DNA of 64,000 nucleotides from JBGSUZ01 sp964404895 (GCA_964404895.1 CAYOLV010000001.1:434001-498000); one strand, 5' to 3'; shown: positions 8,479 to 16,499, numbered from the stretch's first letter. The notes: generated by a model not told the origin, from the letters alone. Numbers and translations: made by a program.

Positions 8479-10482
8479 TTAACCAATGGATTGTTGTATT
8501 CTAAATTGAAGCGGTGTGACCCCATGAGTCTTTTTGAATTCCCGACTAAAATGTTCGGGACTTTCATAGCCCACAGAAGTGGCGACAGACTCTACGGTCA
8601 TACTGCTTTTTTTCAGTAATGCCCGGGCTTTGTGCATTTTGATTTCTTTTACAATGGCGACAAAGGTCTGACCGGACTGAGTCTTAATGTATTTTGACAA
8701 ATAAGGTTTGGATAAATAGAATACGTCTGCCAACTCTTCCAAAGATACGGTTAAGTAGTGCTCATGAATGTAGTCCAGAATGTCACTCATGCGTTCTTCT
8801 TGCTTTTCTTGTTGGCTTTTAATCAATTCTTCAAGCTGATTCACAGCGACGGTTAAAGCTTCAAAAGAAGCGGTGATAATATCTTCGTTAAAGCCCACGC
8901 CCCAATAGGTTTGATCATCTTTACTAATACCCACATAGGCTGCGGCTTTTGCGGTTGAGCCTATGGACAAGGCGTGTTCTTCATAGGCAATCAGTTCATA
9001 ATCTAAGCCGAAATAGGATTTAATACCTTGATTGACGGCGTCCAGCTGTCCGTTGCCAGAAGCACTGATAAGAACTTCTTTATTCCCTTGCTGAAGGGTA
9101 ATTTCAGCGGTCATGACCTTATTTAAACGACGGAAATGAACTTCTGGGATGGCAAAAATCGGTTTAGGCGTAACGTAACGGTCTTTGAAAATTTGGAAAA
9201 TCTCATCTGAGGAGAGTTCTTTATTTGATTGATCTGAATGGTTTTTAATGGCGTAGCCGACAGCTTCTTTCATTTTTTCAGGCAATGACAGGCCAAAGGC
9301 TTGCTTTAAAATATAGCTGACGCCCCCTTTTCCAGACTGACTGTTGATTCGAATCACATCGGTCTCGTAAGCTCTGCCAAGGTCGTTTGGATCAATTGGC
9401 AAATAGGGAACGGTCCACTTGGTAAGCTTTTTTTCGTGACGCCATTTCATGCCTTTGGCGATGGCATCTTGATGGGAGCCTGAAAAAGCAGTGAAGACAA
9501 GGTTGCCTGCGTAGGGACTCCGTTCATGAACCTGCATCCCTGACAGACGTTCATAGTTGGCGATAATGTGGTTCATCTGACTAAAATCTAAGTGAGGATT
9601 GACCCCATGAGAAAATAAATTTAAAGCCACTGTAATCAAATCCAAATTGCCTGTGCGCTCGCCGTTGCCAAAAAGAGTGCCTTCAAGACGATCAGCACCT
9701 GCTAAAAGTCCTAATTCAGCGTCGCTGACGGCACTGCCTCTGTCGTTGTGAGGGTGGAGGCAGAGCACCACATTTTCACGGTATTTCAAATGTTTACTCA
9801 TATATTCCACTTGGGAGGCGAAAACGTGGGGCATGGCATTTTCAACCGTTGTAGGTAAGTTTATTATTGCTTTTCTCTCAGGTGTAGGTTGCCAAATATC
9901 TAAAACCGCATTGCAAACCTCAAGGGCGTAATCCACCTCAGTCCCTGGAAAGCTTTCAGGGCTGTATTGGAAGGAGAAACGGCCATCATAGCGAGAAGCC
10001 ATAAGGTTCAACAGTTTAGCACCTTCAACGGCAATCTCCATCACTTCTGATTTAGACTTTTGAAAGACCTGCTCACGCTGAGCATAAGAGGTTGAGTTGT
10101 ATAAGTGAATAACGGCGTGGGGTGCGCCTTTCACCGCTTCAAAAGTCTTTTCAATAATGTGGGGTCTAGCCTGGGTCAAGACTTGAATCGTCACGTCTTC
10201 GGGAATGAGGTTTTCATCGATTAAGGTTCGAATAAAGTTGTATTCCGTTTCTGAGGCGGCAGGGAAACCCACTTCAATTTCTTTAAAGCCGATGGCAACC
10301 AGCATTTTAAAAAATTCCAGTTTTTCAGAAAGGTTCATGGGCGTTACTAAAGCCTGATTCCCATCTCTTAAATCTACACTGCACCAACGGGGTGCGACTT
10401 CAATATGGTCTTTTTTAACCCAGTCGTAAGTGCAGGCAGGGGGTAAATAATAGCTTCTTTCGTACTTTTCGAAATTTTTCAT
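8479..10482 (-). CDS. leuA: 2-isopropylmalate synthase fused to an AraC-type DNA-binding domain
   Basis: This 667-residue fusion is unusual. Residues 1 to about 555 are a full-length LeuA of the long type, which condenses acetyl-CoA with 2-oxoisovalerate in the first step of leucine synthesis. CSVDLRDGNQAL and LHPHNDRGSAV carry the metal and substrate residues, and the C-terminal leucine-sensing dimer domain is present (about 425-545). Residues 565-667 form a complete two-helix-turn-helix AraC domain: LEELADVFYLSKPYLSKYI, then VESVATSVGYESPEHFSREF and GVTPLQF. The ATG at 10482 is chosen because AGGAGAGG lies just upstream. An in-frame ATG at 10542 lies in the leader terminator and is rejected. 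Expression is controlled by the leucine T-box leader. No leuBCD genes are adjacent. A dual enzyme and leucine-responsive regulator is inference. Confidence 0.95.
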   Translation of the reverse strand: MKNFEKYERSYYLPPACTYDWVKKDHIEVAPRWCSVDLRDGNQALVTPMNLSEKLEFFKMLVAIGFKEIEVGFPAASETEYNFIRTLIDENLIPEDVTIQVLTQARPHIIEKTFEAVKGAPHAVIHLYNSTSYAQREQVFQKSKSEVMEIAVEGAKLLNLMASRYDGRFSFQYSPESFPGTEVDYALEVCNAVLDIWQPTPERKAIINLPTTVENAMPHVFASQVEYMSKHLKYRENVVLCLHPHNDRGSAVSDAELGLLAGADRLEGTLFGNGERTGNLDLITVALNLFSHGVNPHLDFSQMNHIIANYERLSGMQVHERSPYAGNLVFTAFSGSHQDAIAKGMKWRHEKKLTKWTVPYLPIDPNDLGRAYETDVIRINSQSGKGGVSYILKQAFGLSLPEKMKEAVGYAIKNHSDQSNKELSSDEIFQIFKDRYVTPKPIFAIPEVHFRRLNKVMTAEITLQQGNKEVLISASGNGQLDAVNQGIKSYFGLDYELIAYEEHALSIGSTAKAAAYVGISKDDQTYWGVGFNEDIITASFEALTVAVNQLEELIKSQQEKQEERMSDILDYIHEHYLTVSLEELADVFYLSKPYLSKYIKTQSGQTFVAIVKEIKMHKARALLKKSSMTVESVATSVGYESPEHFSREFKKTHGVTPLQFRIQQSIG

Positions 10483-10521
10483 AGGTTTTCCTCTCCTTAA
10501 CCAATTCTCTATTTTGATAAC

Positions 10522-10572
10522 AAAAAAGCCCCTCGTTTCCATAATGAATAAACATTATAGAGACGAAAGGCT
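10522..10572 (-). terminator. T-box leader terminator hairpin of leuA
   Basis: On the minus strand, AGCCTTTCGTCTCTATAATG pairs with CATTATGGAAACGAGGGGCT through a 6-base loop (TTTATT), then runs into TTTTTT. The outer stem uses AGCC with GGCT and TCGT with ACGA; two G-U pairs and one mismatch are tolerated. The 5' arm segment TTTCGT (10568-10563) is shared with the antiterminator, so the two structures exclude each other. Confidence 0.9.
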
Positions 10573-10785
10573 ATACTCTCGCGGTACCACTCTATTTCGT
10601 GACAAATCAAGCACTCACTAGGCACGTGTTGGGACAGATGCCATAACCCGATAACGGTGGTTTGCCGACCTCATCTACTGAATTTCAACGGGCTGCTCTG
10701 AGGTGAGTTCTTTTAAAACCGTCAGCTGCTTCGCATCAACCAGCAGTTTTCTGAGTTCGGGTTTTTAAAATACTATTCCTCTTCT
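10522..10785 (-). promoter_or_regulatory. Leucine-specific T-box leader of leuA
   Basis: This is the untranslated leader of leuA. The T-box sequence TGGTACCGCG is at 10588-10579 on the minus strand, in AGAGTGGTACCGCGAGAG, which fits the family consensus. Stem I contains GGTTGATGCGAAGCAGC-like sequence and the specifier loop GAA-CTC-ACC, with CTC at 10707-10705, a leucine codon followed by the usual A. The T-box bulge TGGT would pair with the tRNA end ACCA, which fits the A discriminator of leucine tRNA. ACGAAA (10600-10595) can pair with TTTCGT (10568-10563) to form the antiterminator. Uncharged tRNA-Leu should therefore allow read-through into leuA. Confidence 0.93.
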
Positions 10786-10798
10786 TTGCATTTAATAC

Positions 10799-10827
10799 AT
10801 AGTAGCATATAAGTCGATGACTGTGAA
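10799..10827 (-). promoter_or_regulatory. Probable promoter of the leuA T-box transcript
   Basis: On the minus strand, TTCACA (10827-10822) and TACTAT (10804-10799) are separated by 17 bases, placing the RNA start near 10792, just upstream of stem I of the T-box. The remainder of the gap to rarD (10828-10903) is AT-rich and shows nothing else convincing. Confidence 0.5.
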
Positions 10828-10903
10828 TTGATTATTTTTAATCAGTCGGATTGATGTTTTTTATCCATCACAAGGAGAATGATATTTTTTAACCACTATA
10901 AAA

Positions 10904-11803
10904 TTATGAAGTCATCCGCTTCACGGTTAAATATTGAGAGAGAGAAAAGAACACCAAACCCGCCCAAATTAGTATAAACGCAATCAAACTGTTAAAGTCG
11001 AAGGATTCTTTAAATACAAATATGCCAAGCATTAAAGAAAGACTGGGTGAAATATATTGAAGAAAGCCCACCACGTTCAGGGGCAGTCTTTTGGTACTCT
11101 CTGCATAGAAAATCAGAGGGGTTGCAGTGACAATGCCACTCAACCCAATCAAAAGCCAGAAGGAAGGGGGCATATGCCCAGTAATGCCTAGCCCTGAGGT
11201 CTCTTGATTGACCAGATAAATCAGTGCAGGTATGCCAATAATCAAAGTTTCAAACCCTAAACCTTTGACGGAATCCAATTTAGAAAATTTCTTAAGGAGA
11301 CCATAAATCGCAAAAGAGACCGCTAAAACTAAGGCGATGTAAGGGACTTGCCCATAAGTAACTGTCTTATAAACGACTCCAAGGGCTGCCAATGTGATTC
11401 CAACGACTTGCAAGGTGTTCAGCCGCTCTCTGAAAAAAATAAAGCCAAAGAGAGTTAAGACCAAGGGGTTTATAAAATACCCGAGACTGGCTTCAATCAC
11501 ATAGCCGTTGTTCACACTCCAAATATAAGTCAGCCAATTAATGCTGATGAAAAAAGCTGGCCCTAATATTTTAAGCCACATTTTAGGTTGGCGAAGGAGT
11601 GCGGTGAAATTTTTTAATTCTTTTTGAATCAAGAGAATGAACAGAATAAATAGGAGTGACCAAACCACCCGATGAGAGAAAATTTGATAAGGGGTCAATG
11701 CGGCGACCAACTTCCAATACAAGGGCAGAAGCCCCCAAATTGCAAAAGATCCAGCGCCAAAACATAGGCCGACCATATAGTTTTTTTTGTTGTGTGGGTC
11801 CAT
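10904..11803 (-). CDS. rarD: RarD-type DMT transporter
   Basis: This is a 299-residue inner membrane protein with about ten membrane helices, of the EamA/DMT superfamily, RarD branch. The N-terminal segment GLCFGAGSFAIWGLLPLYWK and the internal WVNNGYVIEASLGYFINPL-like stretch (WSVNNGYVIEASLGYFINP) are the RarD signatures. E. coli RarD was linked to chloramphenicol sensitivity, but physiological substrates are unknown. The start has AAAGGAGTTGG upstream. It is transcribed toward leuA but separated from it by the T-box promoter, so the two are probably independent units. Confidence 0.88.
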   Translation of the reverse strand: MDPHNKKNYMVGLCFGAGSFAIWGLLPLYWKLVAALTPYQIFSHRVVWSLLFILFILLIQKELKNFTALLRQPKMWLKILGPAFFISINWLTYIWSVNNGYVIEASLGYFINPLVLTLFGFIFFRERLNTLQVVGITLAALGVVYKTVTYGQVPYIALVLAVSFAIYGLLKKFSKLDSVKGLGFETLIIGIPALIYLVNQETSGLGITGHMPPSFWLLIGLSGIVTATPLIFYAESTKRLPLNVVGFLQYISPSLSLMLGIFVFKESFDFNSLIAFILIWAGLVFFSLSQYLTVKRMTS

Positions 11804-11971
11804 TTTAGTCCAACTCCTTTAGTTGTCCTTTTTATCCAAATTTTATGGTATGTAATGTCTTGCTAAAACTTTTCAAGAAATATTATACTATTCTCAGACT
11901 TTAATCAAGCTTTTTGTGATATAATTATATATGAGAGAAATTACTAGCTTGTTCGTGAAAGTGGTGAAAGT

Positions 11972-12220
11972 ATGAAAATGATTGGCGAAACCGTGAAACA
12001 CAAGGCTTTTGGTACAGGCAGAATTACAGATTTTAATGAACAGAAAATCACTGTAATGTTTGAAAAGTGCAACGATCCTAAGAAATTTAATTTCCCGGAA
12101 GCGATTGGCACATTTATCGAACTCGATAATGTCAGTCTCTACAATGAAGTAATCGAAGCTCAAGTCATTTTCGCACTTAAAGGCGCAGAGCAAAAACGTT
12201 TAATGGCTAAATTGGGTTAG
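11972..12220 (+). CDS. Small beta-barrel domain protein with FGTG motif
   Basis: This protein of 82 residues starts at 11972. GETVKHKAFGTGRITDF followed by KITVMFE and KKFNFPEAIGTFIEL matches a widespread small Tudor/KOW-like module (V-H-xx-F-G-x-G, then a K-F-x-F/Y-P tail) that occurs alone in Clostridia and at the ends of nucleic-acid-handling proteins. Its function is unknown; RNA, DNA or RNA polymerase contact is only a guess. A TATAAT box at 11920-11925 may be its -10 element, and a strong hairpin terminator follows at 12251, so it is a one-gene transcript. Confidence 0.75.
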   Translation: MKMIGETVKHKAFGTGRITDFNEQKITVMFEKCNDPKKFNFPEAIGTFIELDNVSLYNEVIEAQVIFALKGAEQKRLMAKLG

Positions 12221-12250
12221 ACCTCATTTGTCATAACTTATAGTTCGTTG

Positions 12251-12299
12251 AAAAGGGTTGTTTTTATTCAGATTTTTCTGGATAGAAACAACCCTTTTT
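12251..12299. terminator. Strong hairpin terminator, probably bidirectional
   Basis: AAAAGGGTTGTTTTTAT pairs with ATAGAAACAACCCTTTTT around a short loop (12251-12299). The T-run on the plus strand serves the small gene that ends at 12220. The A-run on the left could also stop minus-strand transcripts from the membrane protein gene that ends at 12360. Confidence 0.85.
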
Positions 12300-12359
12300 G
12301 CTTTGTGTCAGAAGTGAAGTCATTGGCTAATTGAGGTTAACATATATACGCGACTCAAC

Positions 12360-13076
12360 CTAAAGAGGCAAACGCGTAATCAAATACCCGCCCAAAACAA
12401 GGCTGATCAAATTAGCAGACCAGACATAGGCCAGGCGTCGACCCAGAGATTTTTCTTTGACCCCTGCGCCAATCAGAAAGCTTTCGGCAATAAAAACAAA
12501 AAATTCTCCAAAGATTAGTGTCAAAATGAGATAGCTGTCCCAGTTGTCAAAGCCATTTAACCAAAGGTTTAAAGCGCCTTGGGTCAAAAGGTTTACGCCG
12601 AGAAAAATGAGCCAGCTCAGTTTTGTTCTGAAGCCAAAGAGGTAAAAGACTGCACCTTCAATGAGCAAGGTCAGGCCTAGTCGTATGCCTATCAAAAGAC
12701 CATCTCGAAGTGGACTTGTACCTGGAACGAGGGTTTGGTCTTCTAAATTCAGTGTAAAAACATTACGGTACGTCTGCATAGGGGCTGTTGTGGTGACCAT
12801 AAATTGAGTCGTTCCAGTTTTTACTAGAAAGCGGGCATTTTCACTTTTCTCAAAATTTAGTTTATAAAACTGGAAATGACGTTCCCATGCAGTTTGGGTG
12901 ACCCTCGGTTCAACTTCTCGGTCAGAGTCTATGAGCGTGACCGTTACTTTTTGTTGAGGGTCTTTGAGAATTATAATTACAGAGGGTGGCTCGGCAGAAT
13001 TGGCAAAAGCACCCATCGGTAAGAGTAGAGCCACAATTAAGATCAAGAGAAAAGCCTTCTTGCTTCTATTTCTCAT
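12360..13076 (-). CDS. Membrane protein of unknown function with signal peptide
   Basis: I do not recognise this 238-residue protein. Residues 1-25 form a signal peptide (KKAFLLILIVALLLPMGAFA, with cleavage likely after AFA or ANS). Residues about 30-120 form an extracytoplasmic beta-rich domain. At least four membrane helices follow (near 130-150, 155-172, 180-200 and 218-235). The start overlaps the stop of glycerate kinase by four bases (ATGA-type), so the two are co-translated. The layout, an outside domain followed by several helices, resembles sensor or assembly proteins, but there is no motif to assign a function. Confidence 0.75.
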   Translation of the reverse strand: MRNRSKKAFLLILIVALLLPMGAFANSAEPPSVIIILKDPQQKVTVTLIDSDREVEPRVTQTAWERHFQFYKLNFEKSENARFLVKTGTTQFMVTTTAPMQTYRNVFTLNLEDQTLVPGTSPLRDGLLIGIRLGLTLLIEGAVFYLFGFRTKLSWLIFLGVNLLTQGALNLWLNGFDNWDSYLILTLIFGEFFVFIAESFLIGAGVKEKSLGRRLAYVWSANLISLVLGGYLITRLPL

Positions 13077-14221
13077 AAGTGACTCCTTTTCATAGACACA
13101 GCTAAGAGTCTTGCCAAGTTTTCACTGGTTTTTTCCAGATTCTTTGACCCTTCTTTGAGGGCAACTTCCAGTGGTGTCAACTCAGGGAGTATTCCAAAAA
13201 TAGAAGTGATGCCGTGCTCATACATATTTTCAGCACCCTCACCCATGCGCCCCACTAAGGCAATGACAGGGGTGTTGTATTTTTTCGCCAAAGTCCCAAT
13301 GCCCGCTAAAGTTTTACCATAGGCCGTTTGTCCGTCAATACTTCCTTCACCCGTAATGATCCAATCAACCTCTTTAATAGCTTCTTCCAGTTCTGTATAG
13401 TGAATCACTAAAGAAACCCCGCTGACCAGTTTAGCACCGAGGAAAGCCATTAGGCCCCCTCCTAAACCACCTGCTGCCCCTGACCCCGGAACGTTTTCAA
13501 TATCTGCGCCCAGTTGTTCAAAAAGGCATTTGGCGAAGTGTTTTAAGTTGGAATCTAGCACTTTAACCATTTCAGGACTTGCCCCTTTTTGAGGGCCAAA
13601 AATAGGTGAAGCGCCAGAGGGACCTGTCAAAGGATTGGTCACATCGCAGGCGACTTCTATAGTAACTTGTCGAAGTCGGGGGTCTAGCCCAGAAACATCT
13701 ATGAGTTGAAGGTCGCTTAGAGAACCGCCACCAGAACCAAGGGGATTGCCCCATTTATCCAAAAGAACCCCACCGAGACCCTGAAACATACCAGCACCGC
13801 CGTCATTTGTGGCACTGCCGCCTATACCTATGATCAGATGGCTGACGTGGTGGTCTAGGGCGGCTTTAATGAGTTGCCCAGTGCCATAAGTGCTGGTAAT
13901 CATAGGGTTGCGCTCGTGTGCAGCAATCAGTCCCAGACCACTGGCAGAAGCCATTTCTATTACAGCTGTCTTACCGTTGCCGAGTACACCGTAAGTGGCT
14001 TCTATAACATCGCCTAAAGGGTTTAAGACTTGGGTTGTATATAACTTGCCACCAGTGGCGTTGACCAGCGCTTCAGTGGTGCCTTCGCCCCCGTCCGCCA
14101 TGGGAATCTTTTTACATTCGGCCTGAGGAAGAACTTTTAATATGCCTGACTCAATAGCATTTGCAGCTGTTACAGCACTCATACTTTCTTTAAAAGCATC
14201 TGGTGCGATGAGGATTTTCAT
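13073..14221 (-). CDS. glxK: Glycerate kinase
   Basis: This 382-residue enzyme of the GlxK/GarK family phosphorylates D-glycerate with ATP in the cytoplasm. MKILIAPDAFKESMSA is the family start, followed by PMADGGEGT and GIGGSATNDGGAGM, both hallmark glycine-rich segments, and the C-terminal TGEGSIDGQTAYGK. The ATG at 14221 is preferred to an upstream in-frame ATG at 14281 because AGGAGG stands seven bases before it and the longer form would cross the operator. It is divergent from pirin, with a 37-base palindrome between them, and co-translated with the membrane protein downstream. Confidence 0.95.
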   Translation of the reverse strand: MKILIAPDAFKESMSAVTAANAIESGILKVLPQAECKKIPMADGGEGTTEALVNATGGKLYTTQVLNPLGDVIEATYGVLGNGKTAVIEMASASGLGLIAAHERNPMITSTYGTGQLIKAALDHHVSHLIIGIGGSATNDGGAGMFQGLGGVLLDKWGNPLGSGGGSLSDLQLIDVSGLDPRLRQVTIEVACDVTNPLTGPSGASPIFGPQKGASPEMVKVLDSNLKHFAKCLFEQLGADIENVPGSGAAGGLGGGLMAFLGAKLVSGVSLVIHYTELEEAIKEVDWIITGEGSIDGQTAYGKTLAGIGTLAKKYNTPVIALVGRMGEGAENMYEHGITSIFGILPELTPLEVALKEGSKNLEKTSENLARLLAVSMKRSHL

Positions 14222-14282
14222 ACGAACCTCCTGATTGTGGAAATTTTCTTTTATTGTATGTAAAATAACGAAACTTGACAAT

Positions 14283-14319
14283 ATTACTAATTAGTGATAA
14301 ATTATCATTAACTAGTAAT
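14283..14319. promoter_or_regulatory. Large palindromic operator between glycerate kinase and pirin
   Basis: An 18-base arm (ATTACTAATTAGTGATAA, 14283-14300) faces TTATCATTAACTAGTAAT (14302-14319) across a single A; 16 of 18 positions are complementary. It overlaps divergent promoters. For pirin, TTGACA at 14275-14280 with TAAATT 17 bases later. For the kinase, TTGAAT on the minus strand with GATAAT 16 bases later. The size and composition fit a MarR-type dimer site. The regulator is unknown; the nearest MarR gene is at 18241. Confidence 0.65.
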
Positions 14320-14381
14320 CGTATTCAAAATATTTTTATAAATAGTGCAACAAAATAAGATTTATTGGAGGAGGAGCCATC

Positions 14382-15083
14382 ATGTTAAAAAAAATCGATC
14401 ATGAAAGCATGGGAAAAAGTAATTTGGGCTGGCTGAAGAGTGTATTTCACTTTTCCTTTGCGGAGTATTACAACCCTGAAAATATGAAGTTTGGCGTACT
14501 CAGAGTCATTAATGACGACTTAATCCAGTCGGGGACAGGGTTTGAAACTCATCCTCACAGAGACATGGAAATCGTCTCATATGTTATAGACGGGGAACTG
14601 ACCCATGGAGACAGCATGGGGAATAAAGAAACCATTACAAGAGGACAAGTTCAGTACATGAGCGCAGGCACGGGGGTATACCATAGTGAACACAATTTAG
14701 GGAGTTCCACAGCGAGATTGCTTCAAATTTGGATTTTACCCGACCGAAAGGGACATGCACCTAAATACGGAGATTTCAGATTTAAGTGGGAGGACCGAAA
14801 AGGAAAGTGGCTTCATATGGTTTCCAGTGACACGGGGACAGCACCGGTTCAAATTTTCCAAGACGCAAATATTTATGTGACAGAAATAGAGCCTGACCAC
14901 ACCCTAACCTTTAAGGTTGAACCGGGCAGACAGGCTTATTTGGTAGAAATTGAAGGCAAGTCTCTCATTAACGAAATTCCCATGAACTCAAGGGACGCAA
15001 TGGAAATCGTGGAAGAGGACATTATGATAGTGGCAAATGAAAAGTCTCATATCATGATCATCGAAATGGCAAAAGCGATTTAA
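14382..15083 (+). CDS. Pirin family protein
   Basis: This 233-residue cupin (pirin) protein has the pirin start LKKIDHESMGKSN-like region, and the metal-binding part reads FETHPHRDMEIVSYV with later YMSAGTGVYHSEHN; the H, H, H and E residues of the cupin metal site are present. Bacterial pirins include quercetin 2,3-dioxygenases and stress proteins, so the reaction here is open. The start is well supported by GGAGGAGG. It is divergent from glycerate kinase and shares a large palindromic operator. Its end overlaps the end of the convergent Rieske gene by four bases. Confidence 0.92.
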   Translation: MLKKIDHESMGKSNLGWLKSVFHFSFAEYYNPENMKFGVLRVINDDLIQSGTGFETHPHRDMEIVSYVIDGELTHGDSMGNKETITRGQVQYMSAGTGVYHSEHNLGSSTARLLQIWILPDRKGHAPKYGDFRFKWEDRKGKWLHMVSSDTGTAPVQIFQDANIYVTEIEPDHTLTFKVEPGRQAYLVEIEGKSLINEIPMNSRDAMEIVEEDIMIVANEKSHIMIIEMAKAI

Positions 15084-16051
15084 TCCGCCATAGACTTCAT
15101 TTCTTCTCGATGCTTTCGGTAGGCCATGATAGGAAGGTCCCCTTGAATGAGTTTTTCGTCCATTTTCAATTCGGATTTTTTAGGAAACTGTGTAGAAACA
15201 ACTCGGCGATCTTGGTGCAGAATAATGCGGTTCATCCAGTTAGCGGATAAGCCAATGAACTGTTTCACCACAGGGAAATTTCCGAAGCGATGATAGAAAC
15301 GGAGATAGATGTGGGTGTGGGTCTCATCAATTGGGGCAAAGGCTGCCACTATTCTTACCTGATCAGAAATAAGGTTTTGCCAAGTGTTTGGCATTTGGAG
15401 TTGTAGGTGGAAATTTTTCTTATAGTCGGGAATTTCGTTGGGTTTAAGAGGCGTTTCGCCTTCGTCAGTTTTATTCAGCACATAAAAGGTCATCAAGTCC
15501 TGATTCCAATCTACTACAGGTCCGTGAACTAAAGTTTTGTCTCCTCGGCCGATGGTAGTCCGGTGTACGAAGGGCAAGTGCACGACGTCTAGCTGATTTT
15601 CAATGGCTCTTGAGTAGTGGACAGGCCAGGTTTCGGAAAAACTGCTATAAGTAAAACCACGTTTCAAGTTTTTGAAAAAAGGAATTTCAGGAAGAACCTC
15701 GCGATAGGCGCCATACCAAACCCAAATAAAACCATAAGCTTCTTTGGCAATATAAGCATTTACTTTGAAACGCTCGGGAACGGGCGTTTTTTTACCGTTG
15801 GCAGGAATGAGGGTGACATGACCCAAAGCATCATATTCAAACCCATGAAAAGGGCACTGAACATGATTATGTACGATTTTGCCCTTGTGCAGAGCAGCGC
15901 CTCTATGGCAACAGCGGTCAAAGATACAATTCACATCTCCATTTGTAGTTCTCCAAAAAACCAACTTTTCACCGAATCGAGTGACCCCTACCAATTTATT
16001 TTTAGGAACCTCTTTGGCATCTAGCACTGCATACCAAGTATTTTTGATCAT
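15080..16051 (-). CDS. Rieske [2Fe-2S] oxygenase-like protein
   Basis: This 323-residue protein has the two-domain layout of Rieske non-heme iron oxygenases. The Rieske site is RCCHRGAAL (Cys-x-His) and CPFHGFEYD (Cys-x2-His), in the first 90 residues. The mononuclear iron site is NQLDVVHLPFVHR (D-x2-H-x4-H), with a later HQDRRVVSTQ aspartate as a likely third ligand. Such enzymes need O2 and a reductase, and no reductase gene is adjacent. The ATG at 16051 is chosen because AGAGGTG stands nine bases upstream; an upstream GTG at 16060 lies inside that site. The substrate is unknown. An oxygen-dependent enzyme is unexpected if the host is a strict anaerobe. Confidence 0.88.
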   Translation of the reverse strand: MIKNTWYAVLDAKEVPKNKLVGVTRFGEKLVFWRTTNGDVNCIFDRCCHRGAALHKGKIVHNHVQCPFHGFEYDALGHVTLIPANGKKTPVPERFKVNAYIAKEAYGFIWVWYGAYREVLPEIPFFKNLKRGFTYSSFSETWPVHYSRAIENQLDVVHLPFVHRTTIGRGDKTLVHGPVVDWNQDLMTFYVLNKTDEGETPLKPNEIPDYKKNFHLQLQMPNTWQNLISDQVRIVAAFAPIDETHTHIYLRFYHRFGNFPVVKQFIGLSANWMNRIILHQDRRVVSTQFPKKSELKMDEKLIQGDLPIMAYRKHREEMKSMAD

Positions 16052-16072
16052 GAAGATCACCTCTTTTGGAAA

Positions 16073-16357
16073 TCATACCCTTTTTATGGGTAAAAAAACA
16101 CCCTCCTGAGCTAAGAGTTCTTTTTGTACTTGGGCAGTAAGGCCGGGAGTTGATATTTCGTGATCTTTATTGACCACTCTGTGCCATGGCAAGGCTTCCG
16201 ACTCACTGAGGGTGTGAAGAATTCTGACCACTTGACGAGCGGCTCTAGGACTCCCAGCAGCTCTGGCGACTTCTCCGTAGGTCATGACTTGACCTATTGG
16301 AATGTTTTTAATAGTATCGATGACGCGTTGTGTAAAGGGTGCATAGACTTTTGACAT
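16073..16357 (-). CDS. Alkyltransferase-like (ATL) DNA-damage protein
   Basis: This is a 94-residue protein related to the C-terminal domain of O6-methylguanine methyltransferase. The helix IPIGQVMTYGEVARAAG and the recognition region GSPRAARQV are conserved. In place of the catalytic PCHR it has PWHR (residues 57-60), so it cannot accept an alkyl group. Known ATL proteins bind O6-alkylguanine, flip it and hand it to nucleotide excision repair; that role is inferred from the family. A short upstream ribosome site (GAGGTG) precedes the ATG. It lies just upstream of the Rieske gene, 21 bases apart, on the same strand. Confidence 0.93.
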   Translation of the reverse strand: MSKVYAPFTQRVIDTIKNIPIGQVMTYGEVARAAGSPRAARQVVRILHTLSESEALPWHRVVNKDHEISTPGLTAQVQKELLAQEGVFLPIKRV

Positions 16358-16397
16358 AAGTCACCTCTAAAGTTTTTAAAATTTCTGAAAATAAACG

Positions 16398-16425
16398 TTT
16401 CAAAAAATTGTACGAGTGATATAAT
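16398..16425 (+). promoter_or_regulatory. Probable promoter of the GNAT/serine-hydrolase gene
   Basis: A perfect TATAAT (16420-16425) is preceded 16 bases earlier by TTTCAA (16398-16403). The predicted RNA start is near 16432, about 68 bases before the ATG at 16500. Confidence 0.4.
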
Positions 16426-16499
16426 TTATTTAGCCGACGCATTTATTCGCCACTTTATCACTAGTATAAGACAATTTGAACCTTAAGAGGAGACTAAAT

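Noticed and set aside
8479..10542. Longer leuA start at 10542
   Set aside because: The extra 20 codons lie in the T-box terminator and lack a ribosome site; the ATG at 10482 has one.
13073..14281. Glycerate kinase start at 14281
   Set aside because: It would overlap the start of the promoter region; AGGAGG supports 14221.
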